A DNA stretch of 64,000 nucleotides, from contig JAFEKR010000051.1 in assembly GCA_019022495.1 (NCBI GenBank), forward strand, positions 1 through 64,000. Direction: 5' to 3'. The translations under genes and the position numbers were made by a program. The number at the start of each line of letters is the position of its first letter. Within the stretch, counting starts at the first letter, position 1. Shown piece by piece: positions 1 to 13,515 of this stretch. The notes beneath the pieces were generated by a model that saw only the letters and a list, made by a program, of their open reading frames with translations, searched no databases and had not been told where the DNA came from. This DNA comes from Epichloe hybrida (taxonomy: Eukaryota; Ascomycota; Sordariomycetes; Hypocreales; Clavicipitaceae).

Positions 1-94
1 CTGTTCCGTGCCCCCCCCCTCCAGGCCAGGCCTGCCACTGGAGACCACGGGGGCTTTTCATTCGCTCGGCCACGCTGGACCAGCTCCGTCTGCT

Positions 95-149
95 GGCTGG
101 TCACTGGCTGGTCACTGGCTGATGACTGGCTGGTCACTGGCTGGTGAAG
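95..149. repeat. 11-bp tandem repeat, unit GGCTGGTCACT
   Basis: Units start at 95, 106, 117, 128 and 139. The third is altered (GGCTGATGACT) and the last is partial. The period is exactly 11 bp, close to one helical turn. It lies near the window edge, so the gene it might serve is not visible. Confidence 0.8.
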
Positions 150-425
150 TCGTAACTGGCAAAGTCTTGTATCTGCGGCCCCAACACCAGCCAGTTGAGG
201 TGTGACAAGTCCATCACGGTTTGCGTGCCAGGAAAGCGACTGAGGTCAAATGCATCATTCCTCCGTCCCTTTGGGCCAATCTGGGCCATTCCGTGGGCAC
301 ACAACTTCCTCGCTCGCTTCTTCCACTCAAGCAAGCCCTTGCTTGATACCTTTCACCTTGCGCGAGGGCACACTGTACATATCTTGATGTGGGGCTCTCA
401 TTTTTGTGTGCAACGATCCCAGATC

Positions 426-475
426 ACGACACGACACGACACGACTGCGACTGCGACTGCGACTGCGACTGCGAC
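426..475. repeat. Adjacent microsatellites (ACGAC)4 and (TGCGAC)5
   Basis: Four ACGAC units (426-445) are followed directly by five TGCGAC units (446-475). The open frames crossing it are low-complexity artefacts. Confidence 0.85.
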
Positions 476-2299
476 TCTCAAGAAAAGAAATGTGAGATTA
501 TGGGCAAGATCCATGCAGACATTGACTTTTGCCAGCTTGCAATGGCTTCATCGTCCAGGAAACTCGAAGCACTTGAGACCAGGGAGAACTCGCAACGGCC
601 GACCATACCACGTTGACTATTTCTTTTCTTGATACTCCGTTTGCCAGCTTTAAAAGTGGCTCCCCTCCACTCATCCAGCATCTTCAGTCTGGTGACCATT
701 TCCCAGCCATGCTAGACCGGACATGATATTCATCACGGATCGCAAGCTTGGATTGCTCCGATATGCGCCCAAAGTCTCCATCTAGCGGCAGCAACAAGGG
801 CAAGGCACTCGGCGCTGTAGGAAAAGAGCTACAGTTTTGTACAAGTGCGACATGGACGGCTTGACAATGATAGAACGTGACGATGGGTGAGCTCTGCGCT
901 GGCTTTGATACCCCCCCTCCCCTCCCATTGCATGATCACAGACTCACAGGATTGTCTGCCTGCAAGTCTACGTTTGTCTGTCCGCAAGTGGCCGCAAGCC
1001 CGCATTCCGAACTCATGGCAACAGACCACGAACATGTCCTCGACAGCTTGGCTATGGCGCCGGTTGTTGCCAACGAACGTTGACCATCCTTCGCCTTGCC
1101 ACGCCCCGCCCGCTGGCATTGCCTGCAGGGATCTGAGCGACAAGCGGAGTCCGGGTGCCTGGACTTTCTCTGGAGGTGTGGTGGGGTGAATGAACGCCTG
1201 GCTTCATTCAAGGTTCGAACAGGCCGGCCCTTGCTTGATCTCTCGTCTCATTCTCTTCCTCATTCTCTTCCACAGAGTCTTGAGTGGTTTGTTGGCAGAG
1301 TGAAGGCTTGGATATGAAATCCAAAACCCGATAGACTTGGGCCATCCGACTCTGTCCACACCAAGACCTCTCGTCTACCTATTGTTGCATGTTGTATAAA
1401 AAAAAAAAAAGTGTGATGGGCAGTCTACTCCGCAACTTGGCACAACGGCACACGACTTGGTAATGACATGCCTTGCAGGGATTTTTCAACGGAGCACGCA
1501 TGTACGGACTGGGGTAGAGACGGTAAAGACTACCTGGAACAAGAAACACTCTCCCCCGATTCCTGATTCAAGTTCGCAGGGGAACACAAGGAAGTAGCAC
1601 GTTTCATGCCATTGATTGCGCTATGTAGGCGCATGGCAAGCTATCAAGGTGGGCGCTACCAACCTGAGCGACGATGTTCAGCAAACAACGTATCGGTCGG
1701 TCAGGATAACAAAAATGCTACCTTCTACCGACTGCGCTTCTTGCGACATGGTGCGAAGTCCGTCATCATAGGCGCCACGCCACGGCCGGAGGGATAAAAG
1801 ATGGAGCCATTGATATCAACCGCCACGGTGTGCGTGCGTGCATGATCAAGATAACGGCAGAGTTGCCATCATGGCCTTTTTGTCTACCAGAGCTCGGGAT
1901 GCAAGCACGCATCATGAATGAAGTTGTGCTCGGCCTCCCTGGGATATTACGTTTGGCGGGAGTACCAGATAGAATCGTGATTGACTTTGAACAAGTCATG
2001 GAGCTGCAGACCGAAACGCCATTGGATCCCCTGGTGGTCCTGGCGCATGCGCGCTCATGCACGCATAATAGTGAAAGAAGTGACGGGGAACTGGAAAACG
2101 GCGATTCATGAAGGACCCAAAGGTTGTTTGAGAGTTGCGTTGGATAATAGCAGCATCCCATCAATCCCGATGTGCTGTCGAAACAGCCTACAGGGTAGTG
2201 CCGAGCTGCGCGCCTCAGTCAGGATTCATTTCATTGTCATTTTGGCCAGGCCCTCTTGATGAGAACATGTATGCACCGACGCCCACCACCGCCTGCTTA

Positions 2300-2333
2300 T
2301 CAGGTACCATCAGGTACCACCCATCAGGTACCA
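2300..2333. repeat. Three copies of TCAGGTACCA
   Basis: Copies lie at 2300-2309, 2310-2319 and 2324-2333. Each contains the GGTACC palindrome. No gene start lies close by, so no role is assigned. Confidence 0.7.
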
Positions 2334-5300
2334 TCCGTCATTCATCACGATGACCTTGATCAACTCGGGTTGGGAAGGACGCGGCCCGCTCCTGGCGTGA
2401 CAGTGATGAATCCTCGGGCACATGTTACATAAATGGCTTGTGTTCCCCTCCTCTCCCCTCCTCTCCTCTCCTTGTGGACTCGCCGACGGAGCTGGCTTTC
2501 CGGTGCCAGATCGGCGTTGCATTCGCACAAGTCGCTTTCTCACCACTGCGTGCTGGGTAATAATCAGGCAGCCCAGCATGCTGCCCGTTCAAGGAATTGA
2601 GTGCTGAGCAGTAATCTAGCAATGACAAAACTAGAATGCAGTTCTAGAGGTCCTATGGTACTTTTCGCGCATTTCATACATTCGCGACCCGTTGAGCAGA
2701 GGTGGTTGGGGGACGACGGCCCAAACGAGGCGCATGGACCAAACGCCAGAAACATTTTTCGGTCACGCAACACGATTGGATTGGGACATGACATCTTTCA
2801 CATCGTTCGCGCAACCTGTCTAGCAGCGACTCGACGCCCCCGAGGCTAGTAGCAGGCAGACAAGGCCGTAAGCATAATAGTAAAAACGGATGCGACAACA
2901 GCACACCAGCGCTACGAATCCGATATGACGAATTCGCTACGTTGTGGACGAGTCGGCGCCAGGTGGCTGAGGATAGCTCGGGCTGCTGCTCGGGTGTGCG
3001 CACACCGTTATTCATTAGCGTCTGCGTGGCTTTGCGTGGCACTCAGCAAAACTGGACTTGGCGTGAAGCACCCTGGGCAGTTTGCCTGTCAAAAGGTTCG
3101 ACTTCTCTGTCGTCGCCGCCATCACTTGCGCAATTGAACCACATGTGTCGCCTCGTGCGTGAGAGATGCGCGCCGGCGCTCGTCAAGGGACGACTTCTCA
3201 CTCTTCTCACTCTTCTCACTCAGCAAGTCACTTGGCGGATTCGACAACGACGATGAAACGCTGGCTTGAGCTTGCGCCGCTATAAAGTTGGAATTCGACC
3301 ACCGGCGCGGCGCGTACGGGATCGCGCGCGAATGAAACCTCAGATGAACCCGGCACATATGTATGGCCGACTTGTTTCTCAGCGCCGCTTGTATTACTCC
3401 GTGGGCGGGGTGGTGAGTACGTAAATGTAATAGGGCCGTTGAGTAATGAGCGGGGATCACGTGTGTCCGCGTAAAGTTGGTGACATTTGCAAAACTGCGT
3501 TGACGCGGTACACAATGAACTACTCCATGGGCTTGTTCTTACCACATGCGCTGAACTTTGAGCGAAAAAAAAAAAAAAACCTGCAACCATGCTCGGAACT
3601 TGTCCAGATGTATGAAGATACAAGTCGGACATAGTCTTCACATGCCTGCATCTTGATTGCTAGAAGTGCTGATGAATTTCACTTTTCTCTCACTTATGAA
3701 TACTCGTTGGTGAGACGCGACGGATAATGAAAAACGTTCTAATTAGGACTAGCGCCTGAGCAGTGCGGACCGGCTGGGGCAGAATGCCGGAAAGTGAACC
3801 CATTGTCATCGTCCGGACGACGGATTGATGGGGGCCATTGGGGGCCCGCTTCGAATTTGATGACTCGATCTGGTCAAGGCACGGCACAGGCCTGTGCCGT
3901 GCCTTGGCCCGTGCACTGCATACCACTTTTTGTCTTCAATCGACGCGGCTGCGCGGCCTGTGACTGGCTGGCGGCGGCAGATGAAGCCCCCTTTGCATAA
4001 CAATCCAGTCGCAGGACTAATAATGCGAACTAGTCTGTCTGTCCGGCCCAGCCCAGCCTAGCCCAGGACCGGGGTAAATAAACAAATACATGTAAACACT
4101 CAACAAAAAGGTGCAAAGCCGGCCCCATGCCATTCGATGGCTCGCTTGCTAGCTAGCTTGCGCTTGCAATTGGCATGATCATGTTGGGTTGTGCTATCAA
4201 CTCATAAGCCTATTAAGCCCTGCATGCGCGTTTATTTTTATTATGAACATTTTTGACAGCCATATCGACCACGGCCCGTCTGGTACCCGTAGCGACGGAT
4301 AAGTCCAACCATGCGTTTTGCTCGATTTCTTGCATCATCCATAATTCACCAGTTCTTTGTCCTGTTGGAGTTGTTTATTTTACTGCTTTCCACAACACAC
4401 CACTGCTGCTGAATTACGACTGGTTTCTGCCTGGTCGCCCATCGCCCATCGCCCATCGCCCATCGCCCATTCCCATCCCCCCAATCCCCCCAATCCCCCC
4501 ATCGCATCACCAATTTCCCCTTCTTCCATCCTTTTTCGGTTAGGAGATTTGCGGATACCCAAAATACGCAGAACTACCAGGATTCGGGTTGGGTTATTGA
4601 GGATCGACCCAGCCGCCAACCTGTCCTCGGCCTAGTTTTTCTTCTTTCTGTCTTTTCGTCTTTCCCTTTTCTAGCGCATGACGCTCATCACGCTTTCGCA
4701 CAAAGGCCGACACGACGCTGGCATCTATCTACGCGGTGGCCTCGACTGTATCCCTTTAATTCCCAGCCCCGGACAAGTCTCCTTCCCGACCTGCCAAAAG
4801 TGAACTGCACCGTGTGCTGGCTGAACGGCTGGGCGCATAGTAGTTGCTGTCTGCTCTGCTCTGGCCTGCTCGGTAAGGTGAGCCCCAGAACACCAAAAAT
4901 CACGGCCCTCTCGAGTCCGTGTCGACTGAGCACTTGCCAACTCGCTCGCGGCTGCTCTTGTCTGGCTTGTTCACGTCTTTCCTTGTTTCTTTGTGTGTGC
5001 TGACTCGAGAACAAGAGGCTCTCGGTTGCTTATCACCTCTCAATTCTACGGAGACATAGCCTTTTCCGCAATCTACTCTGGCTCAGACACGTCTCAGAGT
5101 CCGCATTTCTTAACCTTCGACTTTGCCTCAACCGGGGAAATCAACACACACATACGGATAAAGAAAGGCACGTCTTGATTAAAAAAAGAAAAGAAAAAAG
5201 AAACAACAAAACACGACAAGCACCCACTGCATCCTTGCATCGGCCGACGGGCTTTTCTTGTCTTCTTGTTTCGCTCTCCTCCCCCCTTATTTACATGACG

Positions 5301-5475
5301 TCGTCGACGCGATCGATTGCGCATTGTCGAAGTTGAGGGTCCGCGAGGTTGTCTCTTCTTCCTCACGAGGTTGCCTGCCAGAGCCGCGCCTCCCTCTCGA
5401 GTAGGATTCCCGCATTATCTTTAGAATTTCTGTTCTTATCTATTCTTCTGTTGTCACTCGCTCAGAAGGGACAAG

Positions 5476-7837
5476 ATGGACGCCAGGGTACGTGCATTTT
5501 TGTTTTCTTTCTTCAGCCTCAACAGCTCTTGCAGAGCCTCACCCCTCCCAGGCCCCAGCGAGGGCTCTTCCCTTCTTCCCTCTTCCTGTGCGGAAGCTGG
5601 AGCTAGCGATTCGCGGCCTTGCATGAACCTTGCTGACAATTGTGTGTTCTACACACCTCTAGCCCTTCCGACCTCGCGGTTCTGAAAACAACATTCAGTC
5701 TCTCCACCAAAAACACAAGTCGACAGGCAACTTGGTCATGGCTGCCGCCGCTACCGCCACGGTTGGCTTTCGTGGTCCAGCGAAACGTGCTGCGTTTGGC
5801 GATGTGACCAATATGCCCAAAAACACGGTCGGCGGACTCCACGACGGAAAATTGGCAAAGATGCCGACGATCAACGGCATTCCCAATGCGACCTTGATCA
5901 ACAAGGAGAACGCTCCATACAAACACGGCGGCAAGGACTCCCTTGTCCGTCCTGCACAACGGCCGAGCACTGCGTCGTTCAGCAGACCAAGCTGGATGGT
6001 ATTCCCTGATGCAGGAAAGAAGTCGGCGGCGGTAGGCACTGGCAAAGACGCGAGAGCAGCAGCCATGTCTGCTGCTGGAGTTCAAGCTGGATACCCAAGC
6101 GTCGTTGCACGACCCCGAACGACACATGCATCTTCTGACAGAGAAGCTGTTGTGCCTTCGTCTACAGCCACATTTGACGCACCGCCCATGCAGCCTCGTC
6201 ATCACAAGAGCCAGCCACATTTGAAACAATCACGGCAACCGATGCTTCGCCGAACGCAAAGTAAACAGTTTGAACACCTTGACCAGTCACTCGACAAGCC
6301 TACCCGAGAGTCAGCTGCGGCGAACTCGGATTACATCGGAATTCCTGCCAGCATCGTGGAAGAGCAACTTTACGCTCATCTCCCTTACTGTGCTGATGAT
6401 GACCACGAGCTGCTGCACGCGGTGAATCACGTAGACGCGTACCCTGAGCTTTCCTCAAAGCTGGACCTCATCTCTGAAGAAGCTCACCAAACTCACAACC
6501 CTGCCAAGGAAAGTCACACGCAAACACTGTCAGAGCCAGAAGAGTACTGGGACGAGGAAGAGGACGAGGACTATGACGATCAAGATCAAGCATACACTAC
6601 CGCTCACTCTTTCCGGTCGCAAAACATGACCACTGGCGGCGTGACCACCATTCTTGCGCCATCAATCACTTCCAAGACACAGCGCGAGCTAGAAGAAGCG
6701 AAGCTTGAAGTTCAGCAAACTCGAACTTTGGATGATATTGAAGAGGAAATGTGGGACGTCAGCATGGTGGCCGAGTATGGAGAGGAAATTTTTGAGTACA
6801 TGCGGGAGCTGGAAGTATGTTGTTGATCGCCCACTCCTTCCTGCTGGTACCTTGTCTTTATGAGGGTCGTGCTTGCCACTGCTCCAAGTAGAGCGTACGT
6901 TCGTGACGGTTTTGAGTCCTTTACTAACATGGCGTGTGTCTACTCCAGATTAAAATGCAGCCGAATCCTCACTACATGGAAATGCAGACTGAAATTCAGT
7001 GGACGATGCGGTCAGTTCTTATGGATTGGCTTGTACAAGTTCACAACCGATTCAGCTTGCTGCCCGAGACCTTGTTTCTCACTGTCAACTACATTGATCG
7101 ATTTTTGTCGTGCAAGATTGTGTCGATTGGGAAACTGCAGCTGGTTGGCGCCACGGCCATTCTGGTCGCATCAAAATATGAAGAGATCAACTGTCCCTCT
7201 CTCGAGGAAATCGTATACATGGTAGATGGTGGCTACACACCAGAAGAGATACTCAAGGCCGAGCGCTTCATGCTGAGCATGCTCAGCTTCGAGCTTGGTT
7301 GGCCAGGCCCAATGAGCTTTCTCCGTCGGGTGAGCAAAGCCGACGACTACGACCTCGACACACGCACGCTTGCCAAGTACTTTCTTGAGTTGACAATCAT
7401 GGATGAGCGCTTTGTCGCGTCGCCTCCCAGTTTTCTGGCTGCCGGAGCCCACTGCTTGTCGAGGTTGATTTTGAAGAAGGGCGATTGGGTAAGTCTCTCT
7501 TGGTCTCTCTTGTCTAACAAGAAGCCTGTTTGATTTCTTTTATATGCGGTCCGTATCTTTACTGACCGCCTCTTTGCAGACCAAGGCACACGTCCACTAC
7601 TCTGGATACACTTGGGCCCAGCTACGGCCTCTAGTGACCACGATGATTGAGTGTTGCGAGCGCGCACGTCTTCATCATTGTGCCGTGTTCGAAAAGTATC
7701 AGGAGAAGAGATTCAAGGAGGCCTCGGCTGTTGTCCAGCACGCCTTGGACGCCGGGTTCACCCTGCCTAATCATGCTGTTCCTGTTCGACCTGTCCTTGT
7801 ACCGTTGGGTGGACTGTCGGATCGCTCGGCGGAATGA
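5476..7837 (+). CDS. nimE: G2/mitotic-specific B-type cyclin
   Basis: B-type cyclin, the activating and targeting subunit of the Cdk1 kinase for mitotic entry, acting in the nucleus and at spindle pole bodies. Four exons by frame and splice signals: 5476-5487, 5663-6814, 6949-7488 and 7580-7837, giving 653 aa. Exon 1 is only 12 nt (MDAR) and joins to PFRPRGSENN, a typical start for fungal B cyclins. A destruction box RAAFGDVTN sits at residues 46-54, the signal for APC/C-driven degradation. An acidic linker precedes the cyclin box, whose first repeat contains MRSVLMDWLVQVH (from about residue 409) and SKYEEI. A second cyclin fold follows to the C-terminus. The intron before 6949 has a CTAAC branch point. 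Length is at the long end for the family because of the disordered N-terminal half. It is followed on the same strand by the carrier gene, 1.7 kb away. Confidence 0.95.
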
Positions 7838-9500
7838 GCAAACGACTTGTTGGTCCCCGCGGAAATTTAATGATTGCATCGAGCCAGTCTCTCCGCCCGC
7901 ATTGTTGAGAATTGCCTGTCTGAGCATGTTTACATACACACATACACCACCACACACAGCTTTGCCAGCTGGATTTGTTGATCGAGCATGGTCGAAACTG
8001 GACATGTCATTCTGCGGAGTTGTCCCTAGTCTGCCGCCGTGTTCCATGGTTATTTCAAGATGGCACCTGTGGCCAGAAACACCTAATATGTGGACTTTGC
8101 TGTCCCGTTGGGACTACCAAAGACTCGCCCCACGACGGTTTCTTCATATGAAAGTCTCTGACAAGTTCTTGTTGTGTTTTTTTTCCCTTAACGAGTTTTA
8201 TGACTTGGTTTGCATCTTTTTTGGTCAGTCTTCCAGTACACCTGGTCGACGCTGCTCTTCTGTTCCACATTTTCGGCGTTTTCGGGCTTGCTCTTTTAGA
8301 CAGTTAATTGTGTTTTTCTTTCCCGGAACGGACATATATACCGCATCAAAAAGGAAGGAGTATTCTGGCACATTCGGCGGATGTAGTGCTGCGTTTTGAT
8401 TCCTCTTCGTTTCCAATTTCCCCTTTTACTTGTCACTCAGATTCCAAAGTCTGCTTGATGGCCCCTGGTATGAGACGCAGAGGCAGAAAGTACGCCGCAG
8501 AGAAGCCTTGCCAGGAGGACGATGCTGTCTATAGCCGGCTGCGTGGCGGTGTGGCAGGAGAAGGTCGACATTTTTGTATGAATTAATCTTTTGCTCAGAT
8601 AATTGGGCAGTGCTGTGGCTATGGGAGGTATCTTTTGTTGAGACATATTTAAAAGCCTACTGTGAGGCGGTTAATACCAGGCGATTTGGCATACCGTACA
8701 TGTATGATGATGAATGTGCACCGTGAATTGTATGTATTTTGCACTTTTTGGCTTGGGATAGTACTCATTGGAGACGAGCGAGTCATCGTCAATCATGATG
8801 AGGGCAAGTGAGGCTATGCTCATGATGGACGCGTAAGTGTTGAACCGATTGCATCAAGGAGGGGAGATGATGGAGACAAGACGTCGAGGTTGAAGATTGA
8901 AATACCGAGCATGCATCATGTCCAGTTCGCAACAGAGTACACAGATGGATGACCGAGCATACGCAAGTCGTCGTTATCGAGTACACATAAATCACGCGAA
9001 GCTGCAGCGTCGGAACCGGCCGCCGTTGGTGCGACTTGTTTGGTGGTTCTACCCCCACTGTACATGGCAAAAGTTGCTTCTCGACTTCCTCGTCGGCCTT
9101 CGCGACTTGCCCAGGAACAATATTCCTCCGACGTCCCTCCGGTGACCCGTGTCCTCCCGAGCCCACTTTCACTTTTTCGTCTTCACCTTCACTTTCGACT
9201 TTGCCCTGGCCGGCCTCTCCCACCCCTGTACGGTTAAAGGGAAAACGAAAGGCGAATCAGAGCCCTTTTTTCCCAGGGTTCTCTCTCGGGCACGCGCGCG
9301 CTGTTTCACTCGCTCTTTCAATTCCGTGCCATTGGCTTGCTGCTCTCGGAACCCAACATTCTTTGGTCGTCTCGATCCGATTCGGGACAAACAACAAGAC
9401 CTTTTTCCCTTCCTCGGTCGATAGGAGACGACTTTCTGGCGCGTGATTTTAATATACCCACGCATATAGACCTGTATTTGTTCTTCATCTTTCCCCCATA
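7838..9500. other. Intergenic region between cyclin B and AGC1
   Basis: About 1.7 kb between two plus-strand genes. The first part is probably the cyclin 3' UTR. The last few hundred bases are C/T-rich and probably the carrier promoter and leader. No further gene is supported. Confidence 0.6.
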
Positions 9501-11804
9501 ATGGCGAGCCCTTCTGCGGTGGTCAAGGAAACGGTCAAGGAGACCCTCGTGGGGACCGCGACCGAGGAGCCTGGTTCTCAGTTGTCGGCGCAGAGCAGAG
9601 CGCGTTTCAATTCGCATGCTGCCAAGGATCCCGAGACCGGAGAGCTGTACATGGGACGGGAGGAGTTCATCAATGCTATCGCGCCCAAGGATGAAGATTA
9701 CGTGAGTCAAGGAAAACGAGAGCAGAATCACAAACTGATTCTCACATGCTGACTGAACGCGCTGTTTCTGTTCTGGGGGCGGTTGTAGCACAAAATACAA
9801 AGAGACCAGTACTCAATTCTGTTCCGCGTCGCCGACAACAAGGGCACTGGACGTGTGAGCTTGACCGACTGGGGTGTGTTTGACAACCTCTTGTTCAAAC
9901 CGGATGCCGAGTACGAAATCGCGTTCCGCCTGTTTGACGTTGACCGCACCGGCAATGTGGAGTACGACGACTTCCGACGCCTCTACGAACTCAACAAGGG
10001 CCCGGATAACATCCCCTTTGACTGGGACTGCGAATGGGCCAAGCTGTACATTGGAAGCAAGAAGAAGCGCCACAACTTGAGTTACCCTCAGTTCTCGCAA
10101 ATGCTGCGCGGCTTGCAGGGTGAGCGCATTCGACAAGCCTTCCAGCTCTTCGACAAGGATGGCGACGGCTACATCGACCCCGAGGAGTTTGAGCGCATCA
10201 TTCGCGAGACTTCCAAGCACAAGCTCTCCGACCATCTCCTGGAGAACTTGCACACTCTGTGCAACATCTCCACGGGCAGCAAGATCTCGTACGCCAATGT
10301 CCGGGCTTTCCAGAACATGATTAAGGAAATGGATCTGGTAGAGCTCATTGTGCGTCGCGCCATTGCCAAGAGCTCCGACGGCAAGATCACTCGCGCTGAA
10401 TTTGTCCATGAGGCGTCCAAAACCACGCGCTTCTCCCTCTTCACGCCCATGGAGGCCGACATCCTCTTCCACTTTGCCAGCCTGGACGAGCCCTCGGGCC
10501 GCTTGGGATTGATGGACTTTGCCAAGGTGCTCGACCCCTCATGGCGGACGCCCATGTACGATGGCGACGATGCGGCTGCTGCGCCGAAAAAGGCATCCGT
10601 GCTGCACGGCGCGCTCGAGTCAGCGTACAACTTTGCACTGGGTAGTTTGGCTGGTGCCTTTGGTGCCTTCATGGTATATCCCATCGACCTGGTCAAGACT
10701 CGCCTTCAAAACCAGCGTGGTGCTCAGCCTGGCCAGCGCCTGTACAAGAACTCAATCGACTGCTTCCAAAAGGTCTTTCGCAACGAGGGTCTTCGTGGCC
10801 TGTACTCGGGTGTTTTGCCTCAGCTGGTCGGTGTGGCTCCCGAAAAGGCAATCAAGTTGACAGTGAATGATCTCGTCCGTAGTCACTTCACCGACAAGCA
10901 GGGACGCATTGCCTTGAGCGCTGAGATTCTGGCTGGTGCCACTGCTGGTGGTTGTCAAGTGGTACGTGCCGTCGGCTGAATGATGGTGATGATGATGATG
11001 ATGACCCCTGTGGGTCAGAGAAGGAAGAAACAAGAGGTTTTGCTAACCACGCAGCTGTTTCAGGTCTTCACCAACCCCCTTGAAATTGTCAAGATTCGAC
11101 TGCAGATCCAGGGTGAGGTCGCCAAGACGATTGAAGGCGCACCCAAGCGATCAGCCATGTGGATTGTACGTAACCTGGGCTTGGTCGGCTTGTACAAGGG
11201 AGCGTCTGCGTGTATGCTGCGTGATGTGCCCTTCTCTGCCATTTACTTCCCCACCTACAGCCACTTGAAGAGAGATTTCTTCGGCGAGTCGCCGACCAAA
11301 AAGCTTGGTGTACTGCAGCTCCTGACGGCCGGTGCTATTGCCGGCATGCCCGCTGCGTACCTGACGACACCGTGCGATGTCATCAAGACACGTCTCCAGG
11401 TCGAAGCTCGAAAGGGCGAGGCCACGTACACGGGGCTGCGACACGCCGCCAAGACAATCTGGAAGGAGGAAGGCTTCACTGCGTTTTTCAAGGGTGGCCC
11501 AGCCCGTATTTTCCGATCCTCGCCGCAATTCGGTTTCACGCTCGCCGCGTACGAAGTCCTTCAGAACGTTCTCCCCATGCCCGGCAACAAGAAGCCGGAA
11601 GAGAAGATGCAGGTTGGCGTCGGAGAAGTAGTCAACTCCATTACCAAGGCAGTCAACATCGACACGTCGCCATTTGCGCGTAGCAGAAACGCCCTCAAGA
11701 TTATTCTGGATATCGACGAGGACTTTGGACGAGCCAAGATTCCCGATGCCAATAGCTGGAAGGGTCTGCCCAAGGCCATGGGCGGGGGGGGCGCAGCATC
11801 ATAA
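9501..11804 (+). CDS. AGC1: Calcium-regulated mitochondrial aspartate/glutamate carrier (Aralar/citrin type)
   Basis: Exchanger of aspartate and glutamate across the inner mitochondrial membrane, serving the malate-aspartate shuttle. Three exons, 9501-9701, 9789-10961 and 11064-11804, give 704 aa, close to animal Aralar (about 680). The N-terminal half has EF-hand units: a degenerate one from residue 83, a loop [12 protein letters not shown] from residue 117, and a canonical [12 protein letters not shown] from residue 189. The C-terminal half has the three mitochondrial-carrier repeats with signatures [20 protein letters not shown] and [10 protein letters not shown]. The second intron falls just before the second carrier signature. 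EF-hand plus SLC25 architecture is diagnostic of this family, and the ATG sits at the start of the conserved N-terminus. Confidence 0.95.
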
Positions 11805-13515
11805 AAAAAGTAAACGCAAATTCACAAATCGGACCTGCTTTGCTGTCAGTTTTGTGAATGTTCCAGAATACTGGCGTTGTAAAAAAATAAAAAATAGCGA
11901 GAGAGAGAGAGAGAGAGAATGAAGCTTTGAAACCGTGCATGGGAGGCGGGAGCATCTTGTCTTGTTCAACCCCCTCTCCCCCCCGAAGTATCTGATCGTC
12001 ACAGAAGAGAGGGGTATTCACGAAACCAAGATGTCATCTGATGGAGATGAAGACAGCATCCGACGAGGCGTTAGGGGTTATGATGAAAATAATTTCAATT
12101 GGCACTATGGCGCGTCTTTGTTGCGTTGGAAAGATAAGCTTTGGAATTGGAATTGTATATTGTTGTTGGTATTCTATTTGTCGTTGTCGCTGTGTGCTCA
12201 TCCCTTCCGGCTCTTGATTCATCCCGTTTATGTCGTACGGATATGATGGAAGGGATGGGTGAATGAGTGCCGGGGCTAGCTGATGCTAGTTGAGAATAGA
12301 TTATCATTGGTACATTCTTCCATTCATTTTGTGAGCGTCTTTTGCTGCTGCGCCGAGTATCGTTCCGTGGGTATGCTATTTAGGGTATTCCTCGCATCGT
12401 GCAGTTTTCTCAAACCCTCTTCCTTACCCCCCTGCTCGCGCTCACATTTCATGTTCATTCATGTCCATTTCATCACCAAGTCATTCACTTTATCGAAAGC
12501 ACTCATATGCGGCGAGACGTCATGGGCCACGGTGTAATTTACAACCCCTTGTGGTTATTTGCGACAACGCAATCTTCCCCAGGACAAAAACATCCGTGTG
12601 TGTAATCCGTACGTGTATTACGTGACAACGGCGGCTCGCGGAGCATTCCGCTTTCTGACGACTTGCAGGCCATGTGGCTCCATCCCATTAAACGTGTCTC
12701 ATCTCTCACGTTCCCATTGGCCGGGTCAAGCCAGCGAGCTTGTTTGAGCATCTGAGAAACACACGTGAAAGGGCCAGGCATGACGTCCCATCCATTGTTG
12801 GACAGACCGCATCCAGCAGGAGCAAAAGTAGGAAAGAAAAAAAGAGTTCGTAGATATAGGACAAGAGTTCAAGATGGTGCACTTTGCCAGTTCGTTTGGC
12901 TCCCGGAGACTTGCCGTCGAACGCGACCGTGACATCCCAGCCTTTACACATTGTAGATGAGGTTGCAAGGACGGCGGGCGGTATTTTACAGACTTTGTTT
13001 CCTCCGTGGCATGGGCAGGCAGGCATTGCGTTCAAGTGGGTGGTATTACTCTTGCAATCTTAACACCAAGTTGCCCACTTCTCGCGCATCGGCCAATCTG
13101 TGTACACACGGAGTACTCAACCCAGCTTCCATTCGTGCATGTCTCACATATCCAGGTCGACATCGTCCCCTTCATTGCAGATCCCCCTCAAACAGCCACC
13201 TTGAAACGCTGCTGGGTACCCCGTAATCCTTTCGTATTGCAATTTGGTCAATATTACCTCATCCTCTCGGCGGCCCCCTCCCCTTTTTCATCCTGCGTCC
13301 GCGCCGGGGTATTCTCTTCACTTATAAAGACATGTAGTACACTTCGGACTGCTTTTGCCTTTGGACAAACCACTTCCCAACTTCCATCTCTCTCGCCTCC
13401 TCGACCAGCTTCTCAGAAAGCCATTCATTCATTCATCATCAGGTCGCATCTTACCACAAGGTCGTTCATTCCATACCCACCCGTTCCCTCACTTCTTCAC
13501 CAAGCAAATTCGAAA
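11805..13515. other. Intergenic region upstream of the secreted repeat protein
   Basis: Contains a GA dinucleotide run near 11,900 just after the carrier gene and a plausible core promoter at the right end. An open frame extends upstream of 13516 but lacks a signal peptide at its start and has no recognisable content, so I treat it as leader. Confidence 0.55.
13323..13328 (+). promoter_or_regulatory. Candidate TATA box of the secreted repeat-protein gene
   Basis: TATAAA lies about 190 bp before the ATG at 13516 and is followed by a C/T-rich leader, as in many highly expressed fungal genes. Placement is by eye only. Confidence 0.4.

Larger units (their letters stand above)
1..5475. other. Gene-free 5' region with short tandem arrays
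   Basis: I see no open frame here that looks like a protein or that can be joined into one by introns. The stretch holds an 11-bp-period array (95-149), adjacent pentamer and hexamer microsatellites (426-475), three copies of TCAGGTACCA (2300-2333), poly-A runs near 1400 and 3570, and a CCCATCG/CCCCAAT-type array (about 4437-4503). The last ~850 bases before the cyclin start are pyrimidine-rich and look like a promoter plus 5' leader of that gene. A long leader is an inference. Confidence 0.6.

Noticed and set aside
195..632. 145-codon plus-strand frame
   Set aside because: It runs through the ACGAC/TGCGAC microsatellite, which makes repetitive residues, and the rest has no protein-like pattern or exon partners.
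5603..6229. 208-codon minus-strand frame
   Set aside because: Antisense shadow of the cyclin B second exon; no recognisable content.
9813..10472. 219-codon minus-strand frame
   Set aside because: Antisense shadow of the AGC1 gene, long only because of codon bias in the real gene.
13006..13515. N-terminal extension of the secreted repeat protein
   Set aside because: The longer frame would bury the clear signal peptide starting at 13516, and the added part looks like promoter and leader.
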